From Caldimicrobium sp. (GTDB taxonomy: Bacteria > Desulfobacterota > Thermodesulfobacteria > Thermodesulfobacteriales > Thermodesulfobacteriaceae), in the NCBI GenBank assembly GCA_025059715.1, contig JANXCE010000012.1, positions 1 to 55,589 on the forward strand: 55,589 nt of DNA. Direction: 5' to 3'. Of the stretch, positions 7,573 to 16,533 are shown piece by piece; positions within the stretch are counted from its first letter, which is position 1; each line of letters begins with the position of its first letter. Position numbers and translations under genes: made by a program. The notes under the pieces were generated by a model. It ran no database searches. It was not told the origin of the DNA and saw nothing but the letters and a program-made list of their open reading frames with translations.

Positions 7573-8564
7573 CTGATAAAAAAGAACTCCTTAACCTTTA
7601 CAAAAAGGGGAATCTTTTTGAACTTGGAAAGTTAGCTTTAGAAGTTAAAGAAAAAATTCATGGAAAAAGATATTATTATACCATAAATAGACATATTAAT
7701 TATACTAATGTTTGTATAATAAACTGTAAATTTTGTGGATATTATAAAAAACCTAAGGAAAAAGGAGCCTATACTTTAAGTGTTGAAGAAATTCTTGAAA
7801 AGCTTTTATCTGAAGATTCCTTAAGGGAAGTTCACATAGTTGGGGGGGTAAATCCTGAACTTCCCTATTCATACTATGTAAATCTTATAAAAAAAATAAG
7901 CTTAGCTAAGCCCCACTTAAGAATTCGAGCCTTTACTTGTGTAGAAATAGACTTTTTAAGTAAAATTTCGGGAAAAAAGGTAAGGGAAGTGCTTTTAGAG
8001 TTAAAAGAGGCCGGACTTTCTTCCCTTCCAGGAGGAGGAGCAGAAGTTTTTTCTGAAAGAATAAGAAGAGAACTCTATCCTAATAAAATAAGTTCTGAGC
8101 GTTGGATAGAAATTACTAAAACAGCCCATCAAATTGGTCTAAAAAGCAATGCCACTCTTCTTTTTGGACACCTTGAAACTGAAGAGGAAGTCATAGAACA
8201 CCTTTTAAAACTTAGAGAGATACAAGAAGAAACAGGAGGTTTTGAAGCCTTTGTTCCTCTTCCCTTTATTCCTAAAAATACTAAACTTTCTTACCTATCC
8301 CCTCCTTCTGCTCAAAGAATTCTTAAAACTATAGCCATCTCTCGTTTGATTTTGGACAATTTTTTTTATATTAAGGCTTATTGGGTATTTTTAGGAATTG
8401 GACTTGCTCAAACAGCTCTTCTTTGGGGAGCAGATCATTTTCACGGAACAGTGATTGAGGAAAAAATTAGCGAAGCCATGAAGCAGGAATCGGTCGTAAG
8501 ACTTTCTCCTCAAGAAATAGAAAAAATTATTAAAGAAGTAGAAGGAGAACCGGTTTTAATATAA
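7533..8564 (+). CDS. mqnE: Aminodeoxyfutalosine synthase MqnE
   Basis: This radical SAM enzyme of the futalosine menaquinone pathway adds the adenosyl radical to 3-[(1-carboxyvinyl)oxy]benzoate, made by MqnA. The CxxxCxxC cluster motif is Cys61-Cys65-Cys68, preceded by the family signature NRHINYTNVC. Further MqnE segments are EVHIVGGVNP, the GLSSLPGGGAEVF stretch, ATLLFGHLET and LDNFFYIKAYWVFLG. Length (343) is slightly short at the N-terminus, which starts TTG at 7533 or ATG at 7539 without an obvious ribosome-binding site; see the upstream frame at 7486. Its stop is immediately followed by the ATG of a c-di-GMP-type protein. No other mqn gene is in the window. Confidence 0.92.
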   Translation: MFMASHLEKKRFLADKKELLNLYKKGNLFELGKLALEVKEKIHGKRYYYTINRHINYTNVCIINCKFCGYYKKPKEKGAYTLSVEEILEKLLSEDSLREVHIVGGVNPELPYSYYVNLIKKISLAKPHLRIRAFTCVEIDFLSKISGKKVREVLLELKEAGLSSLPGGGAEVFSERIRRELYPNKISSERWIEITKTAHQIGLKSNATLLFGHLETEEEVIEHLLKLREIQEETGGFEAFVPLPFIPKNTKLSYLSPPSAQRILKTIAISRLILDNFFYIKAYWVFLGIGLAQTALLWGADHFHGTVIEEKISEAMKQESVVRLSPQEIEKIIKEVEGEPVLI

Positions 8565-11500
8565 ATGGAAGTTATTAAATTTGGAGTTTGCACTCCCTGT
8601 GCAGAGATAGTTCCCTCCTTCTGGGAAGAATTTACTCAAGAACTGGAAAAGGTAGTCCCTTTTAAGGTAGACTTAAAACTTTTTAACAGTCTTAGAGAAG
8701 AGAAAGAAAAAATAGAGAAAGAGCACTTTCATCTTTATTATGCCAGTCCAGAAATAGCCTACCTTTTAAGAGAAAGGGGTTATAAAGTATGGGCCAGATT
8801 TAAAGATCCTGGAAATAGATTTCTTATAGTTAAAAAGAAAAATAAAGTTGAAAAGGATAGGATAGCTCTTCTTTGCGAAAAATTTATTCTTTTAGGAATC
8901 TTTTTATCTTCCTTACCTTTAAAAAAGATAGAACTTTTATTTACCATTTCCCATAAGCAAACCTTAGAGTTCTTAAGGGAAGAAAAGGCCTATTACGGCG
9001 TTTTTTATGAGAATTACTGGAAAAATTTGTCAGAAGAGGTAAAAAGTGAATTTATCGTAGAGGAGATCGGGGCTTATCCTTTGTATCATTACTTTTTAGT
9101 TGAACCTGAATTTTATAAAAAATACCGAGAAAATCTAAGCTTTTTGTGTAAAAAGTACCCTCTCGAAGTAGTTGCAAAAGAAGAGGCTAAGTATCTTGAA
9201 GAGTTAGACGAAAAAATATCCTTAATTACAGAATTTCTTAAAAATAGAGAATTAATAAAGCACATTCTTTCACATCCTAATATTCATATAGCTATTTATA
9301 AAGAGTATTTCGTCTATGTTAATGATAACTTTCTCAAAGTTACAGGATACACTTTAGAAGAGTTTACCCAATTAAAGCCTGAAGAAATCGTCTGGGAAAG
9401 AGATAGAGAAAGGGTAAAATCTATCGTTCAAAGACGCTTAGCTGGAGAAAAATTCCCCGTTCTTTATGAAGAATTAGGATTTAAGTGTAAGGACGGAGCG
9501 ATTCGTTATTTTTTTGTTCTTTCCCAAACTATTTTTTATGAAGATTCCTATGCAGGATTAATTATAGCTATAGACATTACAGAAAAAAAGATTTTTGAAA
9601 ACTTTTATAAAATTTTAAAGGAGTTAAATCAGTATATTATTGAAATTGAGGAAGAAGAAAAACTTTTGGAGAATGTAGCAAAACTCTTAGTTAACTACTT
9701 AGGGTTAAAGCTTGTTTGGTTAGGGATAGTTGATGAAAATAAATTTGTAAGGCCTATTTTGGGATGTGGCGAAGAAATCTCCTATTTAGAAAAAGTAAAA
9801 ATTGTTCTTGATGAAACGCAAGCTGAGGGTAGGGGACCCACCGCCCAAGCTATTCTTCAAGGGAAAATTGTCATCAACGAAAATACCCTTCTTAATCCCC
9901 AGATGAAACCCTGGAGAGAAGAGTTACTCAAGAGAAATCTTCTTTCCAGTTGTGCGATTCCTATTTATAAAAAAGGTCAACTTTATAGAGTGCTTAATCT
10001 TTACGCCTCTTCCCCTTACTTTTTTAACGAACACCTTAGAGAGATCCTATACGAACTAAAGCGAGATTTGGAATACGCCTTAGAAAAGATTGAAGTTTTA
10101 AGAGAGTATCAGCTTTTGTATCAAGTAATAGAAAAAAGTAGAGAATGGATTTTAATTACAGACCGAGAGGGTCGTATTATATATAGTAATCCTTTTGTAA
10201 GTGAAATCTCCGGTTATTCTAAGGAAGAGCTTCTCGGAAAAACTCCTAATATTTTTAAATCAGGACTACATTCTAAGGAATTTTATCAAGAACTCTGGGA
10301 AACTATACTTTCTGGTAGGTCCTTTTCCAGTGTTATAGTAAACCGAACCAAGGAGGGAAATTTTTTTAAATTGGAAGAAACTATCCACCCTGTTAAACTT
10401 TCAGACGAAGAGATAAGATTTATTATTCTTGGAAGGGATTTAACTAAGGAGGAATTTCTTTCTGAAGAAATAGAAAAACTTAAGTATTACGATCATCTCA
10501 CAGGTGTTTATAACTTTTCTACCTTTAGTTTTAAAGCTAAAGAAATCTTAGAAGAAGAAAAGCCTTTCTTGGTTCTTCTTATTATTGATATATATAACTT
10601 TTCCTTAATTAACTTCAAATATGGACCTGAAATAGGAAGTAAAGTTTTAAAGATAACAGCTGAAAGATTAAGGCAAACCTTTGAGGAAGAGGGATTTATT
10701 GCCAGAACAGGAGGAGATGAATTTTTCCTTTTAATTTTTAAATTAGAAGATAAAGAGGATATACCTAAGGTTTTGGAGAAGGTTAGGTCTGTTTTTGAAA
10801 CTCCCTTTTTAACGGAACAAGGAGAAATAGAAATTGGATTTAATGCAGGCGTGGTAATTTATCCTGAGGATGGAAAAACCTTAGAAGAACTATATAAAAA
10901 GGCTGTCCTTTTAGTAAAGGAGGCTAAGAGGGAAGGAGAAAATTTTATTAAATTTAGTAATCCTCTAATTGAAAAGGACTTTGAAAAGCATATCCAAGCA
11001 GAGATTTTAATTAAAAGAGCTTTAGAGAAAGATCTTTTTACCTTTTTTTATCAACCCTATTATGACACTCACTATTTTAGGTTAGCTGGATTAGAAGCCC
11101 TGATAAGAATCGTGGACAAGGCAAGTCAAAAAATTTATTATCCTTCCGATTTTATTGATCACTTAGAGGATAGTAAATATCTGGAATTTTTTGAAAATTG
11201 GGCCTTTGAAAAGATAATTCAACAAATTGAAAAGTGGAAAGTGCCTATTTCTTTAAATTTATCAGCCCGAAGCTTTTTTAACGAAACCTTTATCTTAAAT
11301 TTATGTAAGAAAATTCCTGAAAGTTTAGCTTCTTACTTTTGTTTAGAAATTACCGAAAGAAGTTTAATGAAGGATTTGGAAAGAGCTAAAAAAATTATCC
11401 AATCTATAAAAATAGAAAGGAATATAAAATTAGCCCTTGATGACTTTGGCACTGGCTATTCCTCTCTTATTCACATAAGCGAACTTCCTCTGGATTTAAT

Positions 11501-11732
11501 TAAGATAGACCGAATCTTTATTCAGAAGCTCTCTAAAAGTCATAAAGATATGGCTTTAGTTAAAGTTATTATTGATTTAGCCCACACCTTTGAAATGAAA
11601 GTCTGTGCAGAGGGTGTGGAAAATGAGGAGGAGGTAAGAATTCTTGACCTTATGGGATGTGACTATCTCCAGGGATTTCATTTTAATAAACCTCTTCCGG
11701 AAGAAAAAGTAGAAGAACTTCTTAGAAGGTAG
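8565..11732 (+). CDS. PBP-like/PAS/GAF/PAS/GGDEF/EAL signalling protein
   Basis: A 1055-residue multidomain protein. Residues 1-215 resemble a PhnD-like periplasmic-binding-protein fold but without a signal peptide or membrane segment, so the whole protein appears cytoplasmic. PAS (about 230-345), GAF (about 350-505) and PAS (about 515-640) follow. The GGDEF domain (about 645-800) keeps RTGGDEF near 714, but the DxLTxLxN motif reads DHLTGVYN and the usual FKxIND/GHxxGD region is FSLINF/GPEIGS, so cyclase activity is doubtful. The EAL domain (about 815-1055) keeps LEAL, ITER, DDFGTGYSSL, KIDR, EGVE and QGFHFNKPLP and is probably an active c-di-GMP phosphodiesterase. It starts directly after the mqnE stop codon. 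Confidence 0.88.
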   Translation: MEVIKFGVCTPCAEIVPSFWEEFTQELEKVVPFKVDLKLFNSLREEKEKIEKEHFHLYYASPEIAYLLRERGYKVWARFKDPGNRFLIVKKKNKVEKDRIALLCEKFILLGIFLSSLPLKKIELLFTISHKQTLEFLREEKAYYGVFYENYWKNLSEEVKSEFIVEEIGAYPLYHYFLVEPEFYKKYRENLSFLCKKYPLEVVAKEEAKYLEELDEKISLITEFLKNRELIKHILSHPNIHIAIYKEYFVYVNDNFLKVTGYTLEEFTQLKPEEIVWERDRERVKSIVQRRLAGEKFPVLYEELGFKCKDGAIRYFFVLSQTIFYEDSYAGLIIAIDITEKKIFENFYKILKELNQYIIEIEEEEKLLENVAKLLVNYLGLKLVWLGIVDENKFVRPILGCGEEISYLEKVKIVLDETQAEGRGPTAQAILQGKIVINENTLLNPQMKPWREELLKRNLLSSCAIPIYKKGQLYRVLNLYASSPYFFNEHLREILYELKRDLEYALEKIEVLREYQLLYQVIEKSREWILITDREGRIIYSNPFVSEISGYSKEELLGKTPNIFKSGLHSKEFYQELWETILSGRSFSSVIVNRTKEGNFFKLEETIHPVKLSDEEIRFIILGRDLTKEEFLSEEIEKLKYYDHLTGVYNFSTFSFKAKEILEEEKPFLVLLIIDIYNFSLINFKYGPEIGSKVLKITAERLRQTFEEEGFIARTGGDEFFLLIFKLEDKEDIPKVLEKVRSVFETPFLTEQGEIEIGFNAGVVIYPEDGKTLEELYKKAVLLVKEAKREGENFIKFSNPLIEKDFEKHIQAEILIKRALEKDLFTFFYQPYYDTHYFRLAGLEALIRIVDKASQKIYYPSDFIDHLEDSKYLEFFENWAFEKIIQQIEKWKVPISLNLSARSFFNETFILNLCKKIPESLASYFCLEITERSLMKDLERAKKIIQSIKIERNIKLALDDFGTGYSSLIHISELPLDLIKIDRIFIQKLSKSHKDMALVKVIIDLAHTFEMKVCAEGVENEEEVRILDLMGCDYLQGFHFNKPLPEEKVEELLRR

Positions 11733-11787
11733 AGATCTATTTCAAGGATTTAAAAATTTCATCTGCAAAACTCATCTTTTATTGCCA

Positions 11788-11816
11788 TTGACAAAAAATA
11801 TAAAATGTGTTTAATA
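11788..11816 (+). promoter_or_regulatory. cbiMNQO promoter
   Basis: TTGACA (11788-11793), 17-bp spacer, TTAATA (11811-11816). The predicted transcript begins within or just before the dyad at 11820-11838 and reaches the AAGGAG site of cbiM. No cobalamin riboswitch fits in the roughly 30-nt leader. Confidence 0.6.
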
Positions 11817-11819
11817 AAA

Positions 11820-11838
11820 ATGATAAAAAAAATTACCA
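11820..11838 (+). promoter_or_regulatory. Putative operator shared with the TonB-receptor operon
   Basis: ATGATAAAAAAAATTACCA is an imperfect dyad (ATGATAA, six A, TTACCA; the right arm reads TGGTAA on the other strand). The identical 19 nt recurs at 14480-14498 at the start of the receptor-CbiZ-CobN operon. The position just after the -10 box suits a repressor site, possibly cobalt- or corrinoid-responsive; that role is inferred from the genes it precedes. Confidence 0.5.
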
Positions 11839-11851
11839 CAAAGGAGCTAAT

Positions 11852-12565
11852 ATGAAATCAAAATTTTTAATGGGTATCCTTTTTTCCCTAATTTTTAGTG
11901 AGCCTAGCTATGCCATGCACATTTCAGAGGGTATCTTACCTTTCCGTTGGGCTCTTATTTGGTGGATTTTAGCCTTATTTTTTCTGATTTGGGGATTAAG
12001 AGGTTTAAGAAACTATCTTAACCGGTTTCCTGAAAGAAAGCCTCTTATTGGTTTTTTAGGAGCTATGGTTTTTCTTTTTTCTGTGCTTCCCATTCCTGTT
12101 CCTATAGCAGGAACGTGTTCCCATCCTGTAGGGGTGGGATTTTCAGCTATCCTTATAGGTTTTTCAGGAAGTATAGTCATAGGTTTTGTAGTTCTTCTTT
12201 TGCAAGCTTTACTTTTAGCCCATGGTGGTCTTTCCTCTCTTGGAGCAAACGCCATCTCCATGGCAGTCATAGGAAGTCTAAGTGCCTTTCTTACTTATAA
12301 AATACTTACCCAAATCAGACTTAACCTTTATCTTTCAGCCTTTATAGCTGGAGTTTTAGCAGACTGGTTTACCTATCTCACCACTGCTTTTCAATTAGCT
12401 TTAGCTCTAAAAGGTGAAGAAGCCCTATTTTCTCTTTTTCTAAAAATAGCCTTAGCTTTTACTCCCACTCAAGCTCCTCTTGGGCTTTTAGAAGGAGTAG
12501 TTACTGCTGGAATCGTAGGAGTAATCTATAAGAGAAAACCAGAATTTCTGATGGGGAGGTTTTAA
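11852..12565 (+). CDS. cbiM: Cobalt ECF transporter S component CbiM
   Basis: This membrane component binds Co2+ for the CbiMNQO energy-coupling-factor transporter. I chose the ATG at 11852 because AAGGAG lies correctly spaced upstream; the longer frame from 11807 begins inside the promoter leader. Residues 1-20 form a signal peptide ending SYA, and cleavage would expose Met-His-Ile (MHISEGILP), the conserved N-terminal metal-binding motif of CbiM/NikM. About six to seven membrane segments follow. The segment CSHPVGVGFSAILIG and the LLAHGGLSSLGAN stretch are typical. Nickel specificity (NikM) is the alternative; the CbiZ and CobN neighbours favour cobalt. The next gene starts at the following base. 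Confidence 0.93.
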   Translation: MKSKFLMGILFSLIFSEPSYAMHISEGILPFRWALIWWILALFFLIWGLRGLRNYLNRFPERKPLIGFLGAMVFLFSVLPIPVPIAGTCSHPVGVGFSAILIGFSGSIVIGFVVLLLQALLLAHGGLSSLGANAISMAVIGSLSAFLTYKILTQIRLNLYLSAFIAGVLADWFTYLTTAFQLALALKGEEALFSLFLKIALAFTPTQAPLGLLEGVVTAGIVGVIYKRKPEFLMGRF

Positions 12566-12883
12566 ATGAAAAGTAAGAGGTGGCTTAAAAGTTTTTTAAT
12601 GGTATTATTAATAGGACTTAGTTTTTTAAGTTTAGGGGTAACGGTCTTTTCTGCTGAAGGGGAAGAAGGTAAGTGGAAGGGAGTTGACGAGGCAGTTATT
12701 GAAAAAATTGCTAAGGAAAGGGGGGTTATCCCTAAGGAACCTCTTTTTTCCTTAGAAGGAGATTTGGAACTTTTTGCTTTTAGTTTACTAAGCGGAGGTT
12801 CAGGTTTTGTAGCTGGCTATTATTGGCGAAAACTTATAGGTGAAAAAAGTGATGCCTCTTCTTTACGAAAGACTACCTCCTAA
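12566..12883 (+). CDS. cbiN: CbiN-like small transporter component
   Basis: A 105-residue protein with two membrane segments (about 8-29 and 69-88) enclosing an extracytoplasmic loop with WKGVDEAVIEKIA, followed by the GFVAGYYWRKL segment. This layout fits the small accessory CbiN/NikN-type subunit that works with CbiM in substrate loading, although the sequence is not the classical enterobacterial CbiN type. It starts immediately after the cbiM stop and its 3' end overlaps cbiQ. The symbol reflects position and architecture and is less certain than those of its neighbours. Confidence 0.7.
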   Translation: MKSKRWLKSFLMVLLIGLSFLSLGVTVFSAEGEEGKWKGVDEAVIEKIAKERGVIPKEPLFSLEGDLELFAFSLLSGGSGFVAGYYWRKLIGEKSDASSLRKTTS

Positions 12884-13568
12884 ATTTTTTCAAATCCTTG
12901 ATCCCAGAATTAAATTTTTTCTATTCCTTGTAAATCTTAGTTTAGTTCTTCTTTCTTCCAAGCCGGGTTTTCAATTAGCTTGTTTAGCTCTCAATGTCTT
13001 AGCTTTAAAAATTTTTAACCTAAGTTGGAAAAATCTTTTTAAACTTTGGATGGAACCCCTTATTATAGCCTTAGTTTTACTTTTTCTTAAAAGCTTTACT
13101 TTTTTTCCTCCTAATTTTAGTCCTGAAGGTTTTAAGGAGGGTATCCTTTTAGTTGTTAGAGTTCTTTCTGCAGTTTCTGTGGTTTCCTTTTTCCTTTTTA
13201 CTACCACCGTTTCAGAAATTTTACAAGTTTTAAGTTGGTGTAGGGTGTCTAAACTTTTTTTAGAAGTGTTACTTCTTACCTATCGTTTTGTTTTTTTACT
13301 TTTTGATGAAGTTCAAGTAGCCTTTATAGCTCAAAAAAATAGACTTGGTTATACCAGTTTTAAAAATACCCTAAATTCTTTAAAACTCTTGGGAGTTGTC
13401 ACCTTTTTGAGAATTTATCAACACTCAGAAGAGATTTTACAAAGTATGGAACAAAGAGGCTATGAATTCAAAAATCTAATTTATCACAACTTTCGTCTAA
13501 AAATTCAAGATTTAATCTATCTTGGTTCAGGAACACTTCTCCTTTTTATCCTATGGAAGGTTCTGTAA
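12840..13568 (+). CDS. cbiQ: ECF transporter T component CbiQ
   Basis: The 242-residue transmembrane coupling protein begins with the family-typical YERLPPKFFQILDPRIKFF segment. It has about five to six hydrophobic helices and the cytoplasmic coupling helices: the FDEVQVAFIAQKNRLGY region and the C-terminal EEILQSMEQRGYEFK, the second of the family's coupling motifs that dock on the ATPase. Possible starts are GTG 12840 and ATG 12852 (MPLLYERLPP); both overlap cbiN, which implies translational coupling. It also overlaps cbiO by 16 bp. Confidence 0.92.
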   Translation: MKKVMPLLYERLPPKFFQILDPRIKFFLFLVNLSLVLLSSKPGFQLACLALNVLALKIFNLSWKNLFKLWMEPLIIALVLLFLKSFTFFPPNFSPEGFKEGILLVVRVLSAVSVVSFFLFTTTVSEILQVLSWCRVSKLFLEVLLLTYRFVFLLFDEVQVAFIAQKNRLGYTSFKNTLNSLKLLGVVTFLRIYQHSEEILQSMEQRGYEFKNLIYHNFRLKIQDLIYLGSGTLLLFILWKVL

Positions 13569-14398
13569 GAATTAGGGTCAACCTAAAAAGTTTTAGTTAT
13601 CCCTATTCTAATCCGATTCTGAAGGATATTTTTTTAGAAGTAAAGGGTGGTGAATTTTTAGTTATCCTGGGAGCAAGTGGGGTAGGCAAAACCACTCTTT
13701 TAAAGTTAATAGATGGACTTTTTAAAAAATATGAGGGAGAAATTTTTTTAGATGGAATAGAGATAAGAAAACTTAGGCCGAAAGAAATTTACCGCAAAAT
13801 GGGACTTCTTTTTCAAAATCCTGAGGAACAACTTTTTGCTACCACAGTCTTTGAGGATGTAGCCTTTGGTCCGAGAAATATGAATTTTTCTGAAGAGGAA
13901 GTTAAGACAAGGGTAGGAGAAGCCTTAAGTTTGGTAGAGATGTCTGATTATCAGGAATGCCCTATTTCCCATCTAAGTTACGGGCAAAAAAAGAGGGTTT
14001 GCTTGGCTGGACTTTTAGCCATGGGACATGAAATTTTACTTCTTGATGAGCCCACCCAAGGACTTGACCCTCTCTTAGAAAAAAATTTTTTAAATCTACT
14101 TTTAAAATTAAAAAAAGAAAAAGCTCTCACTTTGATTATGGCTACCCATCAAGTTGATTTAGTGCCCTATATAGCTGATAAGGTAGCTATCTTACATAAC
14201 AAAACTATGGCCAAAATAGGAACCCCTCATGAAATATTTAATGATCCCGAGGAACTTGAAAAATATTCCTTAAGACTACCTTCCATAGGAGAACTCTTTT
14301 TTGAGGTTTGGAAAAAGTTTTCCGATGGCTCTCCCCTTCCTTTAACCGTTGAAGAAGGTAAAACCTTCTTAAAGAAAAAATTTCATCCCCTTTCTTAA
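13553..14398 (+). CDS. cbiO: Cobalt ECF transporter ATPase CbiO
   Basis: This is the energising ATPase of the cobalt transporter (281 residues). It has the Walker A motif GASGVGKTT, a Q-loop FQNPEEQLFATTVFEDVAFG (the PEDQ-type region characteristic of ECF/CbiO ATPases), the signature LSYGQKKRV, Walker B LLLDEPTQGLD, and the switch histidine in MATHQ. It overlaps the end of cbiQ by 16 bp and closes the cbiMNQO operon. A 118-bp gap with its own promoter separates it from the TonB receptor operon. Confidence 0.95.
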   Translation: MEGSVRIRVNLKSFSYPYSNPILKDIFLEVKGGEFLVILGASGVGKTTLLKLIDGLFKKYEGEIFLDGIEIRKLRPKEIYRKMGLLFQNPEEQLFATTVFEDVAFGPRNMNFSEEEVKTRVGEALSLVEMSDYQECPISHLSYGQKKRVCLAGLLAMGHEILLLDEPTQGLDPLLEKNFLNLLLKLKKEKALTLIMATHQVDLVPYIADKVAILHNKTMAKIGTPHEIFNDPEELEKYSLRLPSIGELFFEVWKKFSDGSPLPLTVEEGKTFLKKKFHPLS

Positions 14399-14453
14399 AA
14401 AAAAATCTAAGATTTAAATAGTAATTCTTTTTATCATTTTTAAAAATCTTATA

Positions 14454-14481
14454 TTGACTTCTTTAAAAAATATTTTAATAT
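14454..14481 (+). promoter_or_regulatory. Promoter of the receptor-CbiZ-ExbB-CobN operon
   Basis: TTGACT (14454-14459), 16-bp spacer, TAATAT (14476-14481). The -10 box runs into the shared 19-nt dyad (14480-14498), so a bound regulator would occlude polymerase. A GGGGGG ribosome-binding stretch precedes the receptor ATG at 14517. No riboswitch-length leader is present. Confidence 0.6.
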
Positions 14482-14498
14482 GATAAAAAAAATTACCA
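14480..14498 (+). promoter_or_regulatory. Putative operator, second copy
   Basis: The same 19 nt as at 11820-11838 (ATGATAAAAAAAATTACCA). Here the next base is T, which completes a 7-6-7 imperfect inverted repeat, ATGATAA/TTACCAT. It overlaps the -10 box and start point of the operon. Confidence 0.5.
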
Positions 14499-14516
14499 TA
14501 TTAAAGGGGGGAAACT

Positions 14517-16508
14517 ATGGGAAGGAAGATCTTTTTCGTCCTTTCTTTGCTCGGAGGCTTTTTTATTCTAAAATCAGAAGTCCTTTCTCAGGAAAGAACC
14601 GAACTTGAAGAAGTGGTAGTTACTGCAACCAGAATAGAAGAACCTAAAAAAGAGGTTTCTTCTTTTGTACAAATTTATACTCAGGAAGAAATAAGACTTT
14701 ATCCAGGAAGAGATGTAGGAGACCTATTGAGCTCTTCTGGAATAGGACATATTCATAAATATCCAGGGGTTCTTACCACTGTTCGTATAAGAGGTATGCC
14801 TTCTGATGTTCACGGAGACCTATACAAAAGCCAAGTGCTTTATCTCATAGATGGAAATAGAGCAGGTACAGCTAACTTAGCTAAAATTCCCTTAGATGAC
14901 ATAGAAAGGATAGAAATTTTAAAAGGTCCAGCCTCTGTTCTTTACGGCACTCAAGCTATGGGTGGAGTGGTAAATATAATTACCAAAAAAGCTAAAAAAG
15001 AAGGAGTTCAATTTGAGGCCGGAGCTGAAGGGGGGTCTTGGGATTACTATAAAGGAAAATTAGAACTTATGGGAAAAAAGGGAGAACTTATTTTTTATCT
15101 TCTTGGAACCAGAAGTGCTCAAAACGATTATGCCTCTAAAAGATGGGGAAAAATAAAAAATAGTGGTTATGATGACGAAAGTTTCTCTGCTAAACTTGGG
15201 TATAAATTTTTGGGGATACATGAACTCCTTTTTTTCTTTCAACATCAAAAAGGTTGGAAAATCGGAAGTCCAGGAGCAAGATATGAGCCTGATATTAATG
15301 ACTATTCTGATAAAGGAAGAAAGAGCTACACCTTAAGTTATAATTCTCCCTTTTTAAAGGGTTCTTTTTATTTTATTAAAGATGAAGATGAGTGGCACGG
15401 TTTAAATGATACTTCTTCCCTAAGAGAGTGGATCTACTATAAAAAATTGGAAAGTTATGGAGTAAATTTACAAAAGGATTTTAAACTTAAGAACTTAAGA
15501 GTTCTTGCTGGAGGAGAAATTCACGGAGTTAAGCTTAAAACCGATTATCTCAATCTTCCTTGGTTTTATTTTTCTATTTCTTCAAGTGAATATAATTCCT
15601 GGGGAGTATTTTCAGAGGCTAAAATTCCACTCTTTGAAGAAAAACTTCTTTTATTTATAGGAGCAAGATATGACTTCTTTAAGAATAGTTTTAATTATCA
15701 GAGAGTTCCGGGAGGAAGTTTTCGCCCTAAAGAGAGAAACTTTGACCACACTACTTTAAGAGGTGGTTTAGTTTATAAAATTTCTAAAAATTTAAGTTTA
15801 AAAACTAATTTGGGGACAGGTTTTAGAGCTCCTACTCCTGATGAGTTAGCTATGGATCATATAGATTCTTATGGAAATCACTATATAGGAAATCCCTCTC
15901 TTAAAGCTGAAAAAAGTTTAACCTGGGATGGAGGTTTAGAATATGGAAGTCCTCTTCTTAACTTCAGTTTTTCTTACTTTGTAACTAACTTTAAAGATAG
16001 AATTATAAGTGGAGTTCCCCATCCTACCTTAAAAAAAACTTTTACTTATAAAAATATTAAGGGAGCCAAAATTCAAGGTTTAGAATTAAACTTAAACTCA
16101 GAGCTTGCTACCTATCTAAAACTTCCCTTTTCAGTCAAACCTTTTATAAATCTAACCTATCATACCCAATACAGAGACCAAGAAGCTAAAGCTTCTTTAA
16201 CCTATACTCCTAAATGGATTGGAAGTTTTGGTATTAGGGCTAAGAGTAACCTATGGAATTTAGAATTTTATGGAGTTTATGTAGGAGACGAAAAGGTAAT
16301 AGACTGGAGATGGGGTTCTCCTACCTATCGCCAAAGGATTCCTAAAAAGGATTTTACTGTTTTTAATACCAGCTTATCCTTAAAACCTTATAAAGGATGG
16401 GAGTTCACCCTGAAAGTGGAAAATCTTTTTAACCGGCTTTACGAGTATGTTAGAGGCTATCCTATGCCAGAGAGAACCTTTAAAGTAGGCTTAAGTTATA
16501 AATTTTAG
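14517..16508 (+). CDS. TonB-dependent outer-membrane receptor, probably for corrinoids
   Basis: The 663-residue receptor has a signal peptide (about 1-24), a mature N-terminus with a TonB-box-like EEVVVTATRIEE, a plug domain (VGDLLSSSGIG, VLYLIDGNRAG, RIEILKGPASVLYGTQAMGG, INIIT-type region), and a beta barrel ending in the aromatic C-terminus VGLSYKF used for BAM insertion. It resembles the BtuB/CirA class and is length-typical. Substrate is inferred from neighbours: exported CbiZ starts 26 bp downstream, then ExbB- and CobN-like genes, so a corrinoid or other metallo-tetrapyrrole is likely. Its own operon encodes a candidate ExbB/ExbD-like motor. No TonB gene is in the window. Confidence 0.9.
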   Translation: MGRKIFFVLSLLGGFFILKSEVLSQERTELEEVVVTATRIEEPKKEVSSFVQIYTQEEIRLYPGRDVGDLLSSSGIGHIHKYPGVLTTVRIRGMPSDVHGDLYKSQVLYLIDGNRAGTANLAKIPLDDIERIEILKGPASVLYGTQAMGGVVNIITKKAKKEGVQFEAGAEGGSWDYYKGKLELMGKKGELIFYLLGTRSAQNDYASKRWGKIKNSGYDDESFSAKLGYKFLGIHELLFFFQHQKGWKIGSPGARYEPDINDYSDKGRKSYTLSYNSPFLKGSFYFIKDEDEWHGLNDTSSLREWIYYKKLESYGVNLQKDFKLKNLRVLAGGEIHGVKLKTDYLNLPWFYFSISSSEYNSWGVFSEAKIPLFEEKLLLFIGARYDFFKNSFNYQRVPGGSFRPKERNFDHTTLRGGLVYKISKNLSLKTNLGTGFRAPTPDELAMDHIDSYGNHYIGNPSLKAEKSLTWDGGLEYGSPLLNFSFSYFVTNFKDRIISGVPHPTLKKTFTYKNIKGAKIQGLELNLNSELATYLKLPFSVKPFINLTYHTQYRDQEAKASLTYTPKWIGSFGIRAKSNLWNLEFYGVYVGDEKVIDWRWGSPTYRQRIPKKDFTVFNTSLSLKPYKGWEFTLKVENLFNRLYEYVRGYPMPERTFKVGLSYKF

Positions 16509-16533
16509 AAAAATTATTAAAGGGGGGTAAAAT

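Noticed and set aside
11733-14516. Cobalamin riboswitch upstream of cbiM or the receptor
   Set aside because: The leaders after the promoters are about 30 nt, too short, and no B12-box-like GC-rich structure is visible.
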